The notes beneath the pieces were generated by a model. It ran no database searches. It was not told the origin of the DNA and saw only the letters and a program-made list of their open reading frames with translations. DNA of 29,710 bases from NCBI RefSeq assembly GCF_024699075.1, contig NZ_JAILQF010000390.1:1-29710 (forward strand), read 5' to 3'. The DNA is from Butyrivibrio sp. (lineage in GTDB: Bacteria > Bacillota_A > Clostridia > Lachnospirales > Lachnospiraceae). This document shows, piece after piece, positions 22,814 through 29,710 of this stretch (position 1 is its first letter; the number at the start of each line of letters is the position of its first letter). The position numbers and the translations under genes were made by a program.

Positions 22814-23599
22814 TTAAGTCTTTGGTTTCTCGTAATAGAACGAATTCTTTCTTACAAATCCAATATCCTTATAGTTAATTATCTGCTCTGTAGCACCGAT
22901 GAAGAGGATTCCTCCCGGTGAAAGAGAGTCATAATATTTTCTGAAGGTCTCATCCTTAGCTTCTTCTGTGAAGTAGATAAGAACGTTACGACATACGATA
23001 AGGTGATAATCCTTTGGATACGGGTCTCTTAAAAGATCTGCCTGTTTGAAAGTTACACGGCTCTTGATCTCATTGGAAATAGTGACTGTACCATCTGCAT
23101 TCTTGGTAAAATACTTATCTTTAAGATCCTTAGGAACACCTGAAATTTCCTTTTCTGCATATATTCCAAGTTTAGCCTTGGCGATCGCAACTGAGTCGAG
23201 GTCTGTTGCAAGAATATTGATCTGATTAAGTGGAACATGACGTGATAAGAGCATTACAATAGTATAAGGCTCGTCACCTGTTGAGCACGCAGCGCTCCAT
23301 ATCTTTAAGTTCTTACCAAACTTGCCCATAAGTTCAGGAACCATCTCTTTGTCCATGAGAGCCCATTGGTCAGGATTACGGAAGAATTCGGATACGTTTA
23401 TGGTAAGATAAGTAACAAATGCATGAAGAACTTCCTTATCTTTCTTGATCATATCCATGAATTGATCGTACCCTGTTACAGAATACTTGCCGATAAGGGT
23501 ATCTATACGACGTTTCATCTGTTTTTCCTTATAGGCGTTCAGATCTATCTTGGTCAAGTCGTAAACTGCCTTTTTAAACCACTCATAATCGTAAGCCAT
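22814..23599 (-). CDS. cheR: CheR-type protein-glutamate O-methyltransferase
   Basis: Uses S-adenosylmethionine to methylate glutamates on chemoreceptors. It has the all-alpha N-terminal domain (about 1-75) with TINVSEFFRNP at its end, then the SAM site WSAACSTGDEPYTIVML (101-117) and a later CRNVLIYF motif. At 261 residues it is normal and has no extra TPR or receiver domain. GGAGG lies ten bases before the ATG at 23599. No other chemotaxis gene is close, so it is an orphan here. A role outside classical chemotaxis is possible but not shown. Confidence 0.92.
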   Translation of the reverse strand: MAYDYEWFKKAVYDLTKIDLNAYKEKQMKRRIDTLIGKYSVTGYDQFMDMIKKDKEVLHAFVTYLTINVSEFFRNPDQWALMDKEMVPELMGKFGKNLKIWSAACSTGDEPYTIVMLLSRHVPLNQINILATDLDSVAIAKAKLGIYAEKEISGVPKDLKDKYFTKNADGTVTISNEIKSRVTFKQADLLRDPYPKDYHLIVCRNVLIYFTEEAKDETFRKYYDSLSPGGILFIGATEQIINYKDIGFVRKNSFYYEKPKT

Positions 23600-23724
23600 G
23601 TACTTGTAACCTCCACAATATTTATTAGTATACTTATAAAATTCAAGTATATAGGTACTCCATTAAGAATATCGGACAGTATTACAAAAAGATTAACCGT
23701 ATTTATGTAATAAAAGAGCGCAAA

Positions 23725-23758
23725 AAACTCCGGTAGTGCATATACACTACCGGAGTTT
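23725..23758 (-). terminator. Terminator after rpsA
   Basis: Arms AAACTCCGGTAGTG and CACTACCGGAGTTT (14 bp perfect) with a 6-base loop, followed on the minus strand by a T-run before GCGC. It lies 40 bp after the rpsA stop and should end the cmk-ispH-rpsA transcript before cheR. Confidence 0.88.
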
Positions 23759-23798
23759 AAATTTACCAATTAAATTGATAGATTAGTAATACTAAATA

Positions 23799-24935
23799 TT
23801 ACTCTTCTGTCTGCTCTGAGATAACCTGATCGATATCAACTGAAGCTACATCTTCGTTGTCATCATCCTTCTTCTCAGGAGCAAGCATAGCCTTTACAGA
23901 AAGGCTGATCTTATGATCATCTTCGTTGAAGTCTACAATCTTAGCTGTAACTTCGTCACCAACCTTAAGTACATCAGCTGGCTTATCAACATGATCCTTA
24001 GAGATCTGTGATACATGAAGAAGTGCGTCGATACCTGACTCAAGCTCTACGAATGCACCGAAGTCTGTCATACGAGCAACTTTACCAGTTACAACGTTGC
24101 CTACTGCATACTTCTCAGAAGCGTTCTTCCATGGATTTCCATCTTCGAACTTTCTGGAAAGAGCAATCTTCTTGCCTTCGATAGACTTAACAAGAACCTT
24201 AACAGCGTCGCCAACCTTAAATACTTTCTTAGGGCTTTCAACACGTCCCCAGCTCATCTCTGAGATATGGAGAAGTCCATCAGCGCCGCCCAGATCGATG
24301 AATGCACCGAAATCTGTTACGTTCTTAACTGTTCCTTCTACAACATCGCCTGCCTGGATCTTATCGAAAAGCTCCTTAGCCTTCTCAGCCTTCTCAGCTG
24401 CGATAAGCATACGTCTGTTTCCGATATATCTTCTTCTACGAGGATTGTATTCTGTTACAACAAACTCGATTTCCTGATCCTGATACTTTGTAAGATCTTT
24501 CTCATAAGTATCTGATACAAGGCTTGCAGGGATGAAAATTCTAACTTCATCAACAACTACTACAAGACCACCTTCCAGAACCTGTACAACCTTTGCAGAA
24601 AGTGTTTCTTTGTTATTGAATGCTTCTTCAATCTTCTTATTGCCACGATCAAGAGCAAGTCTCTTGTATGACAGTACTACCTGTCCATCTGCATCATTGG
24701 CTTTAAGAACCTTGACATCCATCTTGTCTCCAACATTAAGCTTTGTTGTAAGATCAAGGCTGTTATCGTTACTGTACTCATTTCTGGAAAGAATACCGTC
24801 GGACTTGTAACCAATGTTGAGGATGGCTTCATCAGGTTTTACATCGATTATTGTACCTTCAACGACCTCCCCTGTATGAATTGTCTTGAATGACTCGTTG
24901 AGCATCTGCTCAAATGTCTGTTCCTGTTCTGACAT
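23799..24935 (-). CDS. rpsA: Ribosomal protein S1 family protein (four S1 domains)
   Basis: RNA-binding protein with four S1 (OB-fold) domains at about 22-91, 110-178, 195-262 and 277-347, the last two carrying the classic VTDFGAF and MTDFGAF motifs, and an acidic tail. At 378 residues it is the shorter Firmicute form; E. coli S1 has six domains. It may aid translation initiation as a ribosome-associated protein. The start at 24935 (MSEQEQTFEQ) is supported by GGAGG nine bases upstream, which lies inside the ispH coding end: the two genes overlap by 26 bp in different frames. In several Clostridia the two are fused into one protein, here they are separate. Confidence 0.92.
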   Translation of the reverse strand: MSEQEQTFEQMLNESFKTIHTGEVVEGTIIDVKPDEAILNIGYKSDGILSRNEYSNDNSLDLTTKLNVGDKMDVKVLKANDADGQVVLSYKRLALDRGNKKIEEAFNNKETLSAKVVQVLEGGLVVVVDEVRIFIPASLVSDTYEKDLTKYQDQEIEFVVTEYNPRRRRYIGNRRMLIAAEKAEKAKELFDKIQAGDVVEGTVKNVTDFGAFIDLGGADGLLHISEMSWGRVESPKKVFKVGDAVKVLVKSIEGKKIALSRKFEDGNPWKNASEKYAVGNVVTGKVARMTDFGAFVELESGIDALLHVSQISKDHVDKPADVLKVGDEVTAKIVDFNEDDHKISLSVKAMLAPEKKDDDNEDVASVDIDQVISEQTEE

Positions 24936-25770
24936 ATGTCTGAACCTCCTCAATAATATTCTTCGGGGTTGACGCCCCAGCGGTAATTCCCACTTTATAT
25001 ATACCCTCAGGAAAATCCTTGGGTAAGTCATCTACTGTTTGTACGAAATATGTATGTTTACATTTGCCTGAGCAAATCTCATACAGTTTCCGTGTATTGG
25101 AACTTGAAGTTCCACCAATTACTATCATGGCATCTGCCTGTTCGGCAATTTTTTCTGCTTCTGTTTGCCTTTCCTGTGTGGCATTACAGATAGTATTCAC
25201 AATATTAATATTGTAGCCTTTGCCATTAAAAATTTCAACCACATCTTTAAATTTTTTGTAATTAAATGTTGTCTGAGAGACGAGTGTAAGCTCCGTTTCC
25301 ACGGGAAGTGCGAATTTCTCTGCATCTTCAAGGCTCTCTATTACGTAAACAGGGCCATTTGCCCAGGAAACTATACCCTCTACTTCAGGGTGTTTTGCAT
25401 TACCTGTTATGATAATCGTCTTACCATTTCGGCTCTCTTCATCGACAATTTTATGGATTCTTTTTACAAAAGGACAGGTAGCATCAACATAAGATATACC
25501 TTTATTCTTGATCTTCTCTTCAGTTTCCCTCGGAATTCCATGTGCTCTTATAACTATAGTTCCGTTTTCAGCTACACTAGAAAGTTCCTCAGGAGAATTA
25601 ACTACCTCTACGCCTTTACTTTCAAGGTCCTTAACAACCTCTTCGTTATGGATTATTGGCCCATATGTGTAAATCTTTTTGTCTTTATGCTCTACCTGCT
25701 CATATACGGTATCAACAGCTTTTTTGACACCAAAGCAGAAACCTGCATGTTCAGCCAAGATTACTTCCAT
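24910..25770 (-). CDS. ispH: 4-hydroxy-3-methylbut-2-enyl diphosphate reductase
   Basis: Last enzyme of the MEP isoprenoid pathway, making IPP and DMAPP. The three Fe-S cysteines are Cys12 (GFCFGVKKAV), Cys99 (DATCPFVK) and Cys195 (NTICNATQERQ). Substrate-binding residues His41, His77, His127 and Glu129 (HPEVEG) align with the E. coli set. At 286 residues it is the single-domain length. AAAGGAAG precedes the ATG at 25770. It is downstream of cmk by 81 bp and overlaps rpsA by 26 bp. Confidence 0.96.
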   Translation of the reverse strand: MEVILAEHAGFCFGVKKAVDTVYEQVEHKDKKIYTYGPIIHNEEVVKDLESKGVEVVNSPEELSSVAENGTIVIRAHGIPRETEEKIKNKGISYVDATCPFVKRIHKIVDEESRNGKTIIITGNAKHPEVEGIVSWANGPVYVIESLEDAEKFALPVETELTLVSQTTFNYKKFKDVVEIFNGKGYNINIVNTICNATQERQTEAEKIAEQADAMIVIGGTSSSNTRKLYEICSGKCKHTYFVQTVDDLPKDFPEGIYKVGITAGASTPKNIIEEVQTYVRTGTDI

Positions 25771-25811
25771 ACTTCAACTTCCTTTCTCAGCGAACGATAT
25801 ATATTACTTAA

Positions 25812-25832
25812 TTTGTTAACTTTATTAACAAA
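25812..25832. repeat. Hairpin in the cmk-ispH gap
   Basis: TTTGTTAA and TTAACAAA pair around CTTTA (8-bp perfect arms). There is no T-run on the minus strand. It may be a processing site, an attenuator or an operator; nothing decides between these. Confidence 0.4.
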
Positions 25833-25851
25833 TAACCCAAGCAATTGTAAG

Positions 25852-26514
25852 TCATTTGTTATTATACAATTCAATTATCTTATCGGCAACCTCTTCTATA
25901 GACATATTTGAAGTATCTACCAAAACTGCATCCTCAGCCTGCATAAGAGGTGAAGCTTCTCTATGCATATCACGATAATCTCTTTCTTCAATATCTTTTT
26001 CTATATCTGAAAAAACAGCTTCCTGACCCTTTTCTATCATCTCTTTATATCTTCTTTGAGCTCTTACCTGTACGCTTGCTGTAAGATAGATCTTAAGATC
26101 TGCATTTGGAAGAACGACTGTACCTATATCACGTCCGTCCATTACAACATTTTCCGTCTCTGAAAGCTTTTGCTGAAGCTCTACAAGCTTTGTACGAAGT
26201 CTTGCAACCTGAGAAGTCTTACTTGCCATAGCACTGACTTCAGGACTTCTTATAAGTCCGTTGACATTCTCATCTCCAAGCATTACCACCTGTTCGCCGT
26301 CAATATATTTAATAGTTATCTCCGCAGACTGTGCCTTATCTCCGATCTCCTCCATGTTGTCAGGATCTACTGAAAGTCGTGACAGATATAAAGCCATTGT
26401 CCTATACATAGCTCCTGTATCTACATAGATAAATCCAAGTTTTTTAGATACGATCTTGGCAATCGTACTCTTTCCTGCACCTGCAGGTCCGTCTATTGCA
26501 ATCTGATGACTCAT
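25852..26514 (-). CDS. cmk: Cytidylate kinase
   Basis: Phosphorylates CMP and dCMP using ATP. The P-loop is GPAGAGKST (about 9-17), followed by YVDTGAMYRT and DGRDIGTVVLPNA, both typical of the family. At 220 residues the length is normal. The ATG at 26514 follows AAGGAGATC. The order flavoprotein-cmk-ispH-rpsA is a familiar clostridial arrangement and supports the identity of all four. Confidence 0.96.
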   Translation of the reverse strand: MSHQIAIDGPAGAGKSTIAKIVSKKLGFIYVDTGAMYRTMALYLSRLSVDPDNMEEIGDKAQSAEITIKYIDGEQVVMLGDENVNGLIRSPEVSAMASKTSQVARLRTKLVELQQKLSETENVVMDGRDIGTVVLPNADLKIYLTASVQVRAQRRYKEMIEKGQEAVFSDIEKDIEERDYRDMHREASPLMQAEDAVLVDTSNMSIEEVADKIIELYNNK

Positions 26515-26538
26515 TATTAAATGATCTCCTTAAATTAT

Positions 26539-27882
26539 TTATTCTTCCATAGCAGCGCTCATACCGGCAAGATGTCCCGTAGACCAGGCAATCTGAAGAT
26601 TAAAACCTCCGGTAACTGCGTCTGTATCCAAAACTTCTCCCGCAAAATAAAGTCCTTTTCGAAACTTTGATTCCATGGTCGAAGAGTCTATCTCTTTGAC
26701 ATTAACTCCGCCTTTAGTAATTATCGCTTCATTAAATCCCCTTGTACCAGTAACTGTCATTACAAGATCCTGCGTAAGATTTACGAGCTTTTCTCGTTCA
26801 GCTTTGCTTATCTCACTGACTTTTTTGTCAGGAGCAATACCAGACAGATTTATAATTACAGGAATAAGCTTTGATGGGAAAAGACCTCCAAGCACGTTCC
26901 TGAACACCTTCTTATTGCCTTCCTCAAAGTCTCTGATGATACGCTTATCAAGCTGTTCTTTGGTAAGTGCAGGTTTAAGATTAAGATGTATCTGATACTT
27001 TGTACCCTCTTCATAGCATGTACTTGCCGTAAGGATCAAAGGTCCGCTTATTCCAAAATGAGTAAAGAGCATTTCACCAAATCCTTCATAAACGCTCTTT
27101 GCAGCCTTTTTCTTCTTTCTCTTTTCAGGTACTGTTTCTGCCTGCTTTACAACTCCAAGCGCTTTTACTTCCTTGGATTTAGCAGCTTTACCATCAGTGT
27201 TTTCCATTTCAGGATCCATGGCAACCATCTTAACGCTGACATTTTTAAGAGATAATCCCTGAAGTTCTTTGACCCAGGGCTCCTTGACTTCAAGCGGAAC
27301 AAGACTTGGGAAAGGCTGTGACAGACTGTGTCCTGCCTTTCTTGCAAACCTGTATCCATCACCTGTAGAACCGGTGCTTTCATAAGAAAGACCTCCGGTG
27401 CATACGATAACAGCGTCCACAGGAATTTTCTCTTTCCTGCCGACAGTAATTGATACTACAGTATCGTCCTTGTATTCAATTGCAGTAACTTCACTCTTAT
27501 ATGAGATTTTGACATGCAACTTCTGGAGATATCTTACGAGTGTACCTATGATATCTGACGAATGATCTGAAACAGGAAAAACTCTGTCTCCACGTTCTAC
27601 CTTCAGACGGCAACCATTCTTCTCAAAAAAATCATACACACTGTCGTGGTCAAAAGAATAAACCGCACTGTACAAAAATTTTGGATTACGGCAAACGTTG
27701 CCAAAGAACATATTGGTATCTGCATTGTTGGTAACATTGCATCTACCCTTACCTGTTATATAAATCTTTTTTCCGGCTTTTTCATTTTTTTCGTATATAG
27801 TGACCTTAGCGCCACTTTCGGCTGCAGCAGCTGCCGCCATCATTCCGGCGGCCCCTGCACCGATAACTGCAATATTTTTCAT
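26539..27882 (-). CDS. BaiN/YhiN (HI0933) family flavoprotein with Lys-rich insert
   Basis: FAD-binding oxidoreductase. Motifs: GAGAAGMMAA (about 8-17), the GKGRCNVTN signature (about 44-52), CTGGLSYESTGSTGDGY (about 161-177), GEMLFTHFGISGP and the C-terminal GEVLDTDAVTGGFNLQIAWSTG. Family members are annotated as NAD(P)/FAD-dependent oxidoreductases or aminoacetone oxidase-like; the true reaction is unsettled. Residues about 224-266 form a Lys/Ala/Glu-rich insert (including RKKKKAAK) just before GEMLFTHFG that I do not expect in the family. It lies 24 bp upstream of cmk, so it is probably in the same operon. Confidence 0.88.
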   Translation of the reverse strand: MKNIAVIGAGAAGMMAAAAAAESGAKVTIYEKNEKAGKKIYITGKGRCNVTNNADTNMFFGNVCRNPKFLYSAVYSFDHDSVYDFFEKNGCRLKVERGDRVFPVSDHSSDIIGTLVRYLQKLHVKISYKSEVTAIEYKDDTVVSITVGRKEKIPVDAVIVCTGGLSYESTGSTGDGYRFARKAGHSLSQPFPSLVPLEVKEPWVKELQGLSLKNVSVKMVAMDPEMENTDGKAAKSKEVKALGVVKQAETVPEKRKKKKAAKSVYEGFGEMLFTHFGISGPLILTASTCYEEGTKYQIHLNLKPALTKEQLDKRIIRDFEEGNKKVFRNVLGGLFPSKLIPVIINLSGIAPDKKVSEISKAEREKLVNLTQDLVMTVTGTRGFNEAIITKGGVNVKEIDSSTMESKFRKGLYFAGEVLDTDAVTGGFNLQIAWSTGHLAGMSAAMEE

Positions 27883-27912
27883 AAAACTCTCAGCTATTAT
27901 TTTTTATGTTAC

Positions 27913-27937
27913 TTAAGGTATATTTTTCATACCTTAA
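27913..27937. repeat. Inverted repeat before the BaiN-like gene
   Basis: TTAAGGTAT and ATACCTTAA, perfect 9-bp arms with a 7-base loop, between the TetR stop and the BaiN-like start. The T-run lies on the wrong strand for a terminator of these minus-strand genes, so an operator or RNA hairpin is more likely. Confidence 0.45.
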
Positions 27938-27946
27938 ATATATTTT

Positions 27947-28495
27947 TTATTTAAATGACTGATAAGCCGCTTCCAAAAGACCTATCGAATCATCATGATT
28001 AAGATCATAATCTCCTGTAACAGCCATACATCCACTTCCGTGAATGAATATCCACATTTTCATGAAAAGCTGCTCAGGCTCTTTAACACCCTGAGTTCTT
28101 GCACGATCAACTTCCTTGACAACATATTCCTTCTCACCATTAACAAGTGCGTACATGCTCTTTTCTTCATCTTTTGAACCAGACAAAAATAAAAGTCTGA
28201 AAAGATTAGGATACTTCTGAGCAAACTCAATATAGGCCATTCCAAGATCTACAAAAGGTGTTTCATTATTTTTAGGATAAGACGCATAATAATCTTCATA
28301 AAACAAAGAAGCTTTCTTGAATACGTCTTCCTTAAGCCCATCCATATTGTCATAAATACGGAAAATAGGCTGTGTCGAACAACCTGCAGCTGCGGCAAGT
28401 TTTCTTGACGTTATTGCTTCATACCCCTCTTTTTTGGTGATCTTAAATGCAGCGTTGACAATCTCTTTTTGTGTAATTGTGGCTTTACGTGACAT
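27947..28495 (-). CDS. TetR/AcrR-family transcriptional regulator
   Basis: An N-terminal helix-turn-helix of TetR type is clear: TQKEIVNAAFKITKKEGYEA, then SRKLAAAAGCSTQPIFRIY as the recognition part (about 26-44). The remaining 130 residues form the variable ligand-binding domain, resembling the WHG-type C-terminal regions; the ligand is unknown. GGGGGAG lies seven bases before the ATG. A 14-bp palindrome (28520-28533) sits between its promoter and start, so it probably represses itself. Whether it also controls the downstream BaiN-cmk-ispH-rpsA genes is open. Confidence 0.88.
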   Translation of the reverse strand: MSRKATITQKEIVNAAFKITKKEGYEAITSRKLAAAAGCSTQPIFRIYDNMDGLKEDVFKKASLFYEDYYASYPKNNETPFVDLGMAYIEFAQKYPNLFRLLFLSGSKDEEKSMYALVNGEKEYVVKEVDRARTQGVKEPEQLFMKMWIFIHGSGCMAVTGDYDLNHDDSIGLLEAAYQSFK

Positions 28496-28519
28496 TGTGC
28501 TCCCCCTTATGTAATTTTT

Positions 28520-28565
28520 ATAACGTCCGTTATCTATTTTACATTGTATTACTGTGCATTGTCAA
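28520..28565 (-). promoter_or_regulatory. Promoter and operator of the TetR gene
   Basis: On the minus strand TTGACA (28565-28560) and TAAAAT (28541-28536) are separated by 18 bases. Directly downstream is ATAACG-GA-CGTTAT (28533-28520), a palindrome with 6-bp arms placed at about the transcription start. That is the layout of an autoregulated TetR gene. Confidence 0.55.
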
Positions 28566-28584
28566 AATAAGATCAAAGAATTAA

Positions 28585-29157
28585 TTATTCACCAAGTTTT
28601 GCCAAAAGATCTGCAAGAACCTTTTCAACATTTTCGCATTCTTCGTCAACTGTTATATCAGCATACTGCCTGTATAATTTCAAACGCTCTTCATAAAGCT
28701 GTTCAAAAGTCTGACCTTCACGAATTACCACTCCGCGCTGCTTGATATCAGAAAGACGCTTCACAAGACGCTCATAATCAACATGCAGATAGACGATCCT
28801 GCCAATCTGTTTAAAATGCTGCATTGCTTCCATACCATATACTGCACTTCCGCCTGTTGCAATAACAGTCTTATTCGTATTTATGGATGCATTAACCTTG
28901 TTTTCTATTTCTATAAAAGCATCAATTCCTTCTGCTTCAATTATCTCACTAAGTTTTTGCTTCTGACATTCCTGAATAAGAATATCTGAATCTATGAATC
29001 TGTAGCCAAGAACTTTAGCGAGAATTACGCCAAGAGTACTCTTACCGGATGCAGGCATACCAATAAGAATTATATTATCTCTACCAGCCATACCACTCTC
29101 AGATTCTGTTTTATCATTTACATTTGTTATATTTTCTGCTTGATCCATAACAGCCAT
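28585..29157 (-). CDS. aroK: Shikimate kinase
   Basis: Phosphorylates shikimate at the 3-hydroxyl in chorismate synthesis. The P-loop is GMPASGKST (about 33-41), followed by FIDSD for substrate binding, ATGGSAV and the C-terminal ERLKLYRQYAD lid/helix pattern. There is an acidic, probably disordered leader of about 22 residues; a second ATG at 29091 would remove it, but GAGGA nine bases before 29157 favours the longer form (190 residues). No other aro gene is near. Confidence 0.88.
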   Translation of the reverse strand: MAVMDQAENITNVNDKTESESGMAGRDNIILIGMPASGKSTLGVILAKVLGYRFIDSDILIQECQKQKLSEIIEAEGIDAFIEIENKVNASINTNKTVIATGGSAVYGMEAMQHFKQIGRIVYLHVDYERLVKRLSDIKQRGVVIREGQTFEQLYEERLKLYRQYADITVDEECENVEKVLADLLAKLGE

Positions 29158-29236
29158 TTCTTTATATCCTCATACATAATTATCTATTTAAGCCCACAAA
29201 GGAACTTATGCTTTATTTTTATATGCGAAGTTTACG

Positions 29237-29710
29237 TTAATAGTGCTTATGAGTTACTTTGACTTCCTTATCCTCTACTTCAAGGACTGCATATGTCTTA
29301 TTCATATCGGACTGCCTTGGAAGAGAGATGCTGCCCGGGTTAAGGATTATAAATCCATCATCAAGAACTTCGTAATGAGGAATATGTGTATGACCATAAA
29401 TGAGCATATCACATCCTTTACTCTGCGCATAATAAACCATTCTATTCATATCCATGCCAGGATGACAGTGCATATTGCCGCAGGAATGACCATGAAGAAG
29501 AAGCACTGTTCTTCCACCAATCTGAAATATCTTTTCAAGAGGAACATCCCTTCCATAGTCACAATTCCCCTTGACTACATGCGTATAATAATCAACAGGT
29601 CCAAGAACATTCTCTATACTATCTTCAAGATCTCCTGCATGTATCAGCACATTAAAAGGTGCCTCATCCTTTATGATCTGCTTCATATAAGCCTGCTGTC
29701 CATGCGAATC
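29237..29710 (-). CDS. YfcE/MJ0936-type phosphodiesterase, N-terminus cut by window edge
   Basis: Calcineurin-like metallophosphoesterase. The frame stays open to the window edge and reads DSHGQQAYMKQII at the start, which is the first metal motif (D-x-H), so the ATG at 29686 is internal and only a few N-terminal residues are missing. Further ligands are in IHAGDLED, VKGNCDYG, LLLHGHSCGN and YGHTHIPHYE, ending with the family's LNPGSISLPRQ. Homologues hydrolyse phosphodiester substrates in vitro; the natural substrate is unknown. It ends 79 bp before aroK on the same strand. Confidence 0.9.
   Translation of the reverse strand, partial: DSHGQQAYMKQIIKDEAPFNVLIHAGDLEDSIENVLGPVDYYTHVVKGNCDYGRDVPLEKIFQIGGRTVLLLHGHSCGNMHCHPGMDMNRMVYYAQSKGCDMLIYGHTHIPHYEVLDDGFIILNPGSISLPRQSDMNKTYAVLEVEDKEVKVTHKHY

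Noticed and set aside
24910..24935. Frameshift breaking an IspH-S1 fusion protein
   Set aside because: rpsA has its own consensus ribosome binding site and start, and ispH ends at the normal family length, so two genes are the simpler reading.
25165..25911. 248-codon open frame on the + strand opposite ispH and cmk
   Set aside because: It is fully antisense to two certain genes, has a Cys/Phe/Tyr-rich composition typical of shadow frames and no recognisable domain.
27913..27937. Terminator of the tetR transcript
   Set aside because: The T-run is on the plus-strand side only; on the minus strand the hairpin is followed by GTAACATAAAA.

Overview
The window looks like chromosomal DNA from a low-GC anaerobic Firmicute, most likely a Lachnospiraceae member of the Butyrivibrio/Pseudobutyrivibrio kind. 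This is inferred from an AT-rich sequence with strong GGAGG ribosome binding sites, a complete six-subunit Rnf complex, the cmk-ispH-rpsA order typical of Clostridia, a clostridial-type citrate synthase, and a membrane-anchored DUF5722-like polysaccharide-related protein. No species can be named from sequence alone. No tRNA, rRNA, CRISPR array or prophage was seen.

Layout. 1-145: left end of an IS3-family insertion sequence running out of the window. 391-4002: a membrane-anchored carboxylesterase (+) facing a DUF5722-like glycosidase-fold protein (-), with a shared terminator between them. 4171-4480: a probable 6S RNA (-) with its own promoter and terminator. 4536-9068: a zinc-ribbon/TPR membrane protein, an Xaa-Pro aminopeptidase and deoxyribose-phosphate aldolase (all -), with a long imperfect hairpin (6371-6487) between the first two. 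9445-10818: citrate synthase (+), then a strong terminator, four degenerate 24-bp tandem units and threonine synthase (-). 12736-15834: a + strand group with an AP2-like protein, the FMN transferase ApbE, and a degenerate HD-GYP protein. 15910-21094: the rnfCDGEAB operon (-). 21450-22631: a YprB-like exonuclease (+) preceded by four exact-period 17-bp repeats. 22814-29710: a long - strand series with yfcE-like phosphodiesterase (cut by the window edge), shikimate kinase, a TetR regulator, a BaiN/YhiN flavoprotein, cmk, ispH, rpsA, and an orphan cheR.

How the genes work together. ApbE should attach FMN to threonines in RnfG (SGAT) and RnfD (TGAT), so the ApbE lipoprotein and the Rnf operon form a functional unit although they sit on opposite strands. 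Rnf couples reduced ferredoxin oxidation by NAD+ to ion export. Citrate synthase, ThrC, AroK, DeoC and PepP are biosynthetic or salvage housekeeping genes. IspH and ribosomal protein S1 overlap by 26 bp and are probably translationally coupled.

No complete new system is proven here. The least explained items are the AP2/HNH-like/AP2 protein overlapping apbE, the 17-bp iteron-like array before the exonuclease, the HD-GYP protein that has lost most metal ligands, the RnfE charged tail, and the long hairpin at 6371-6487.
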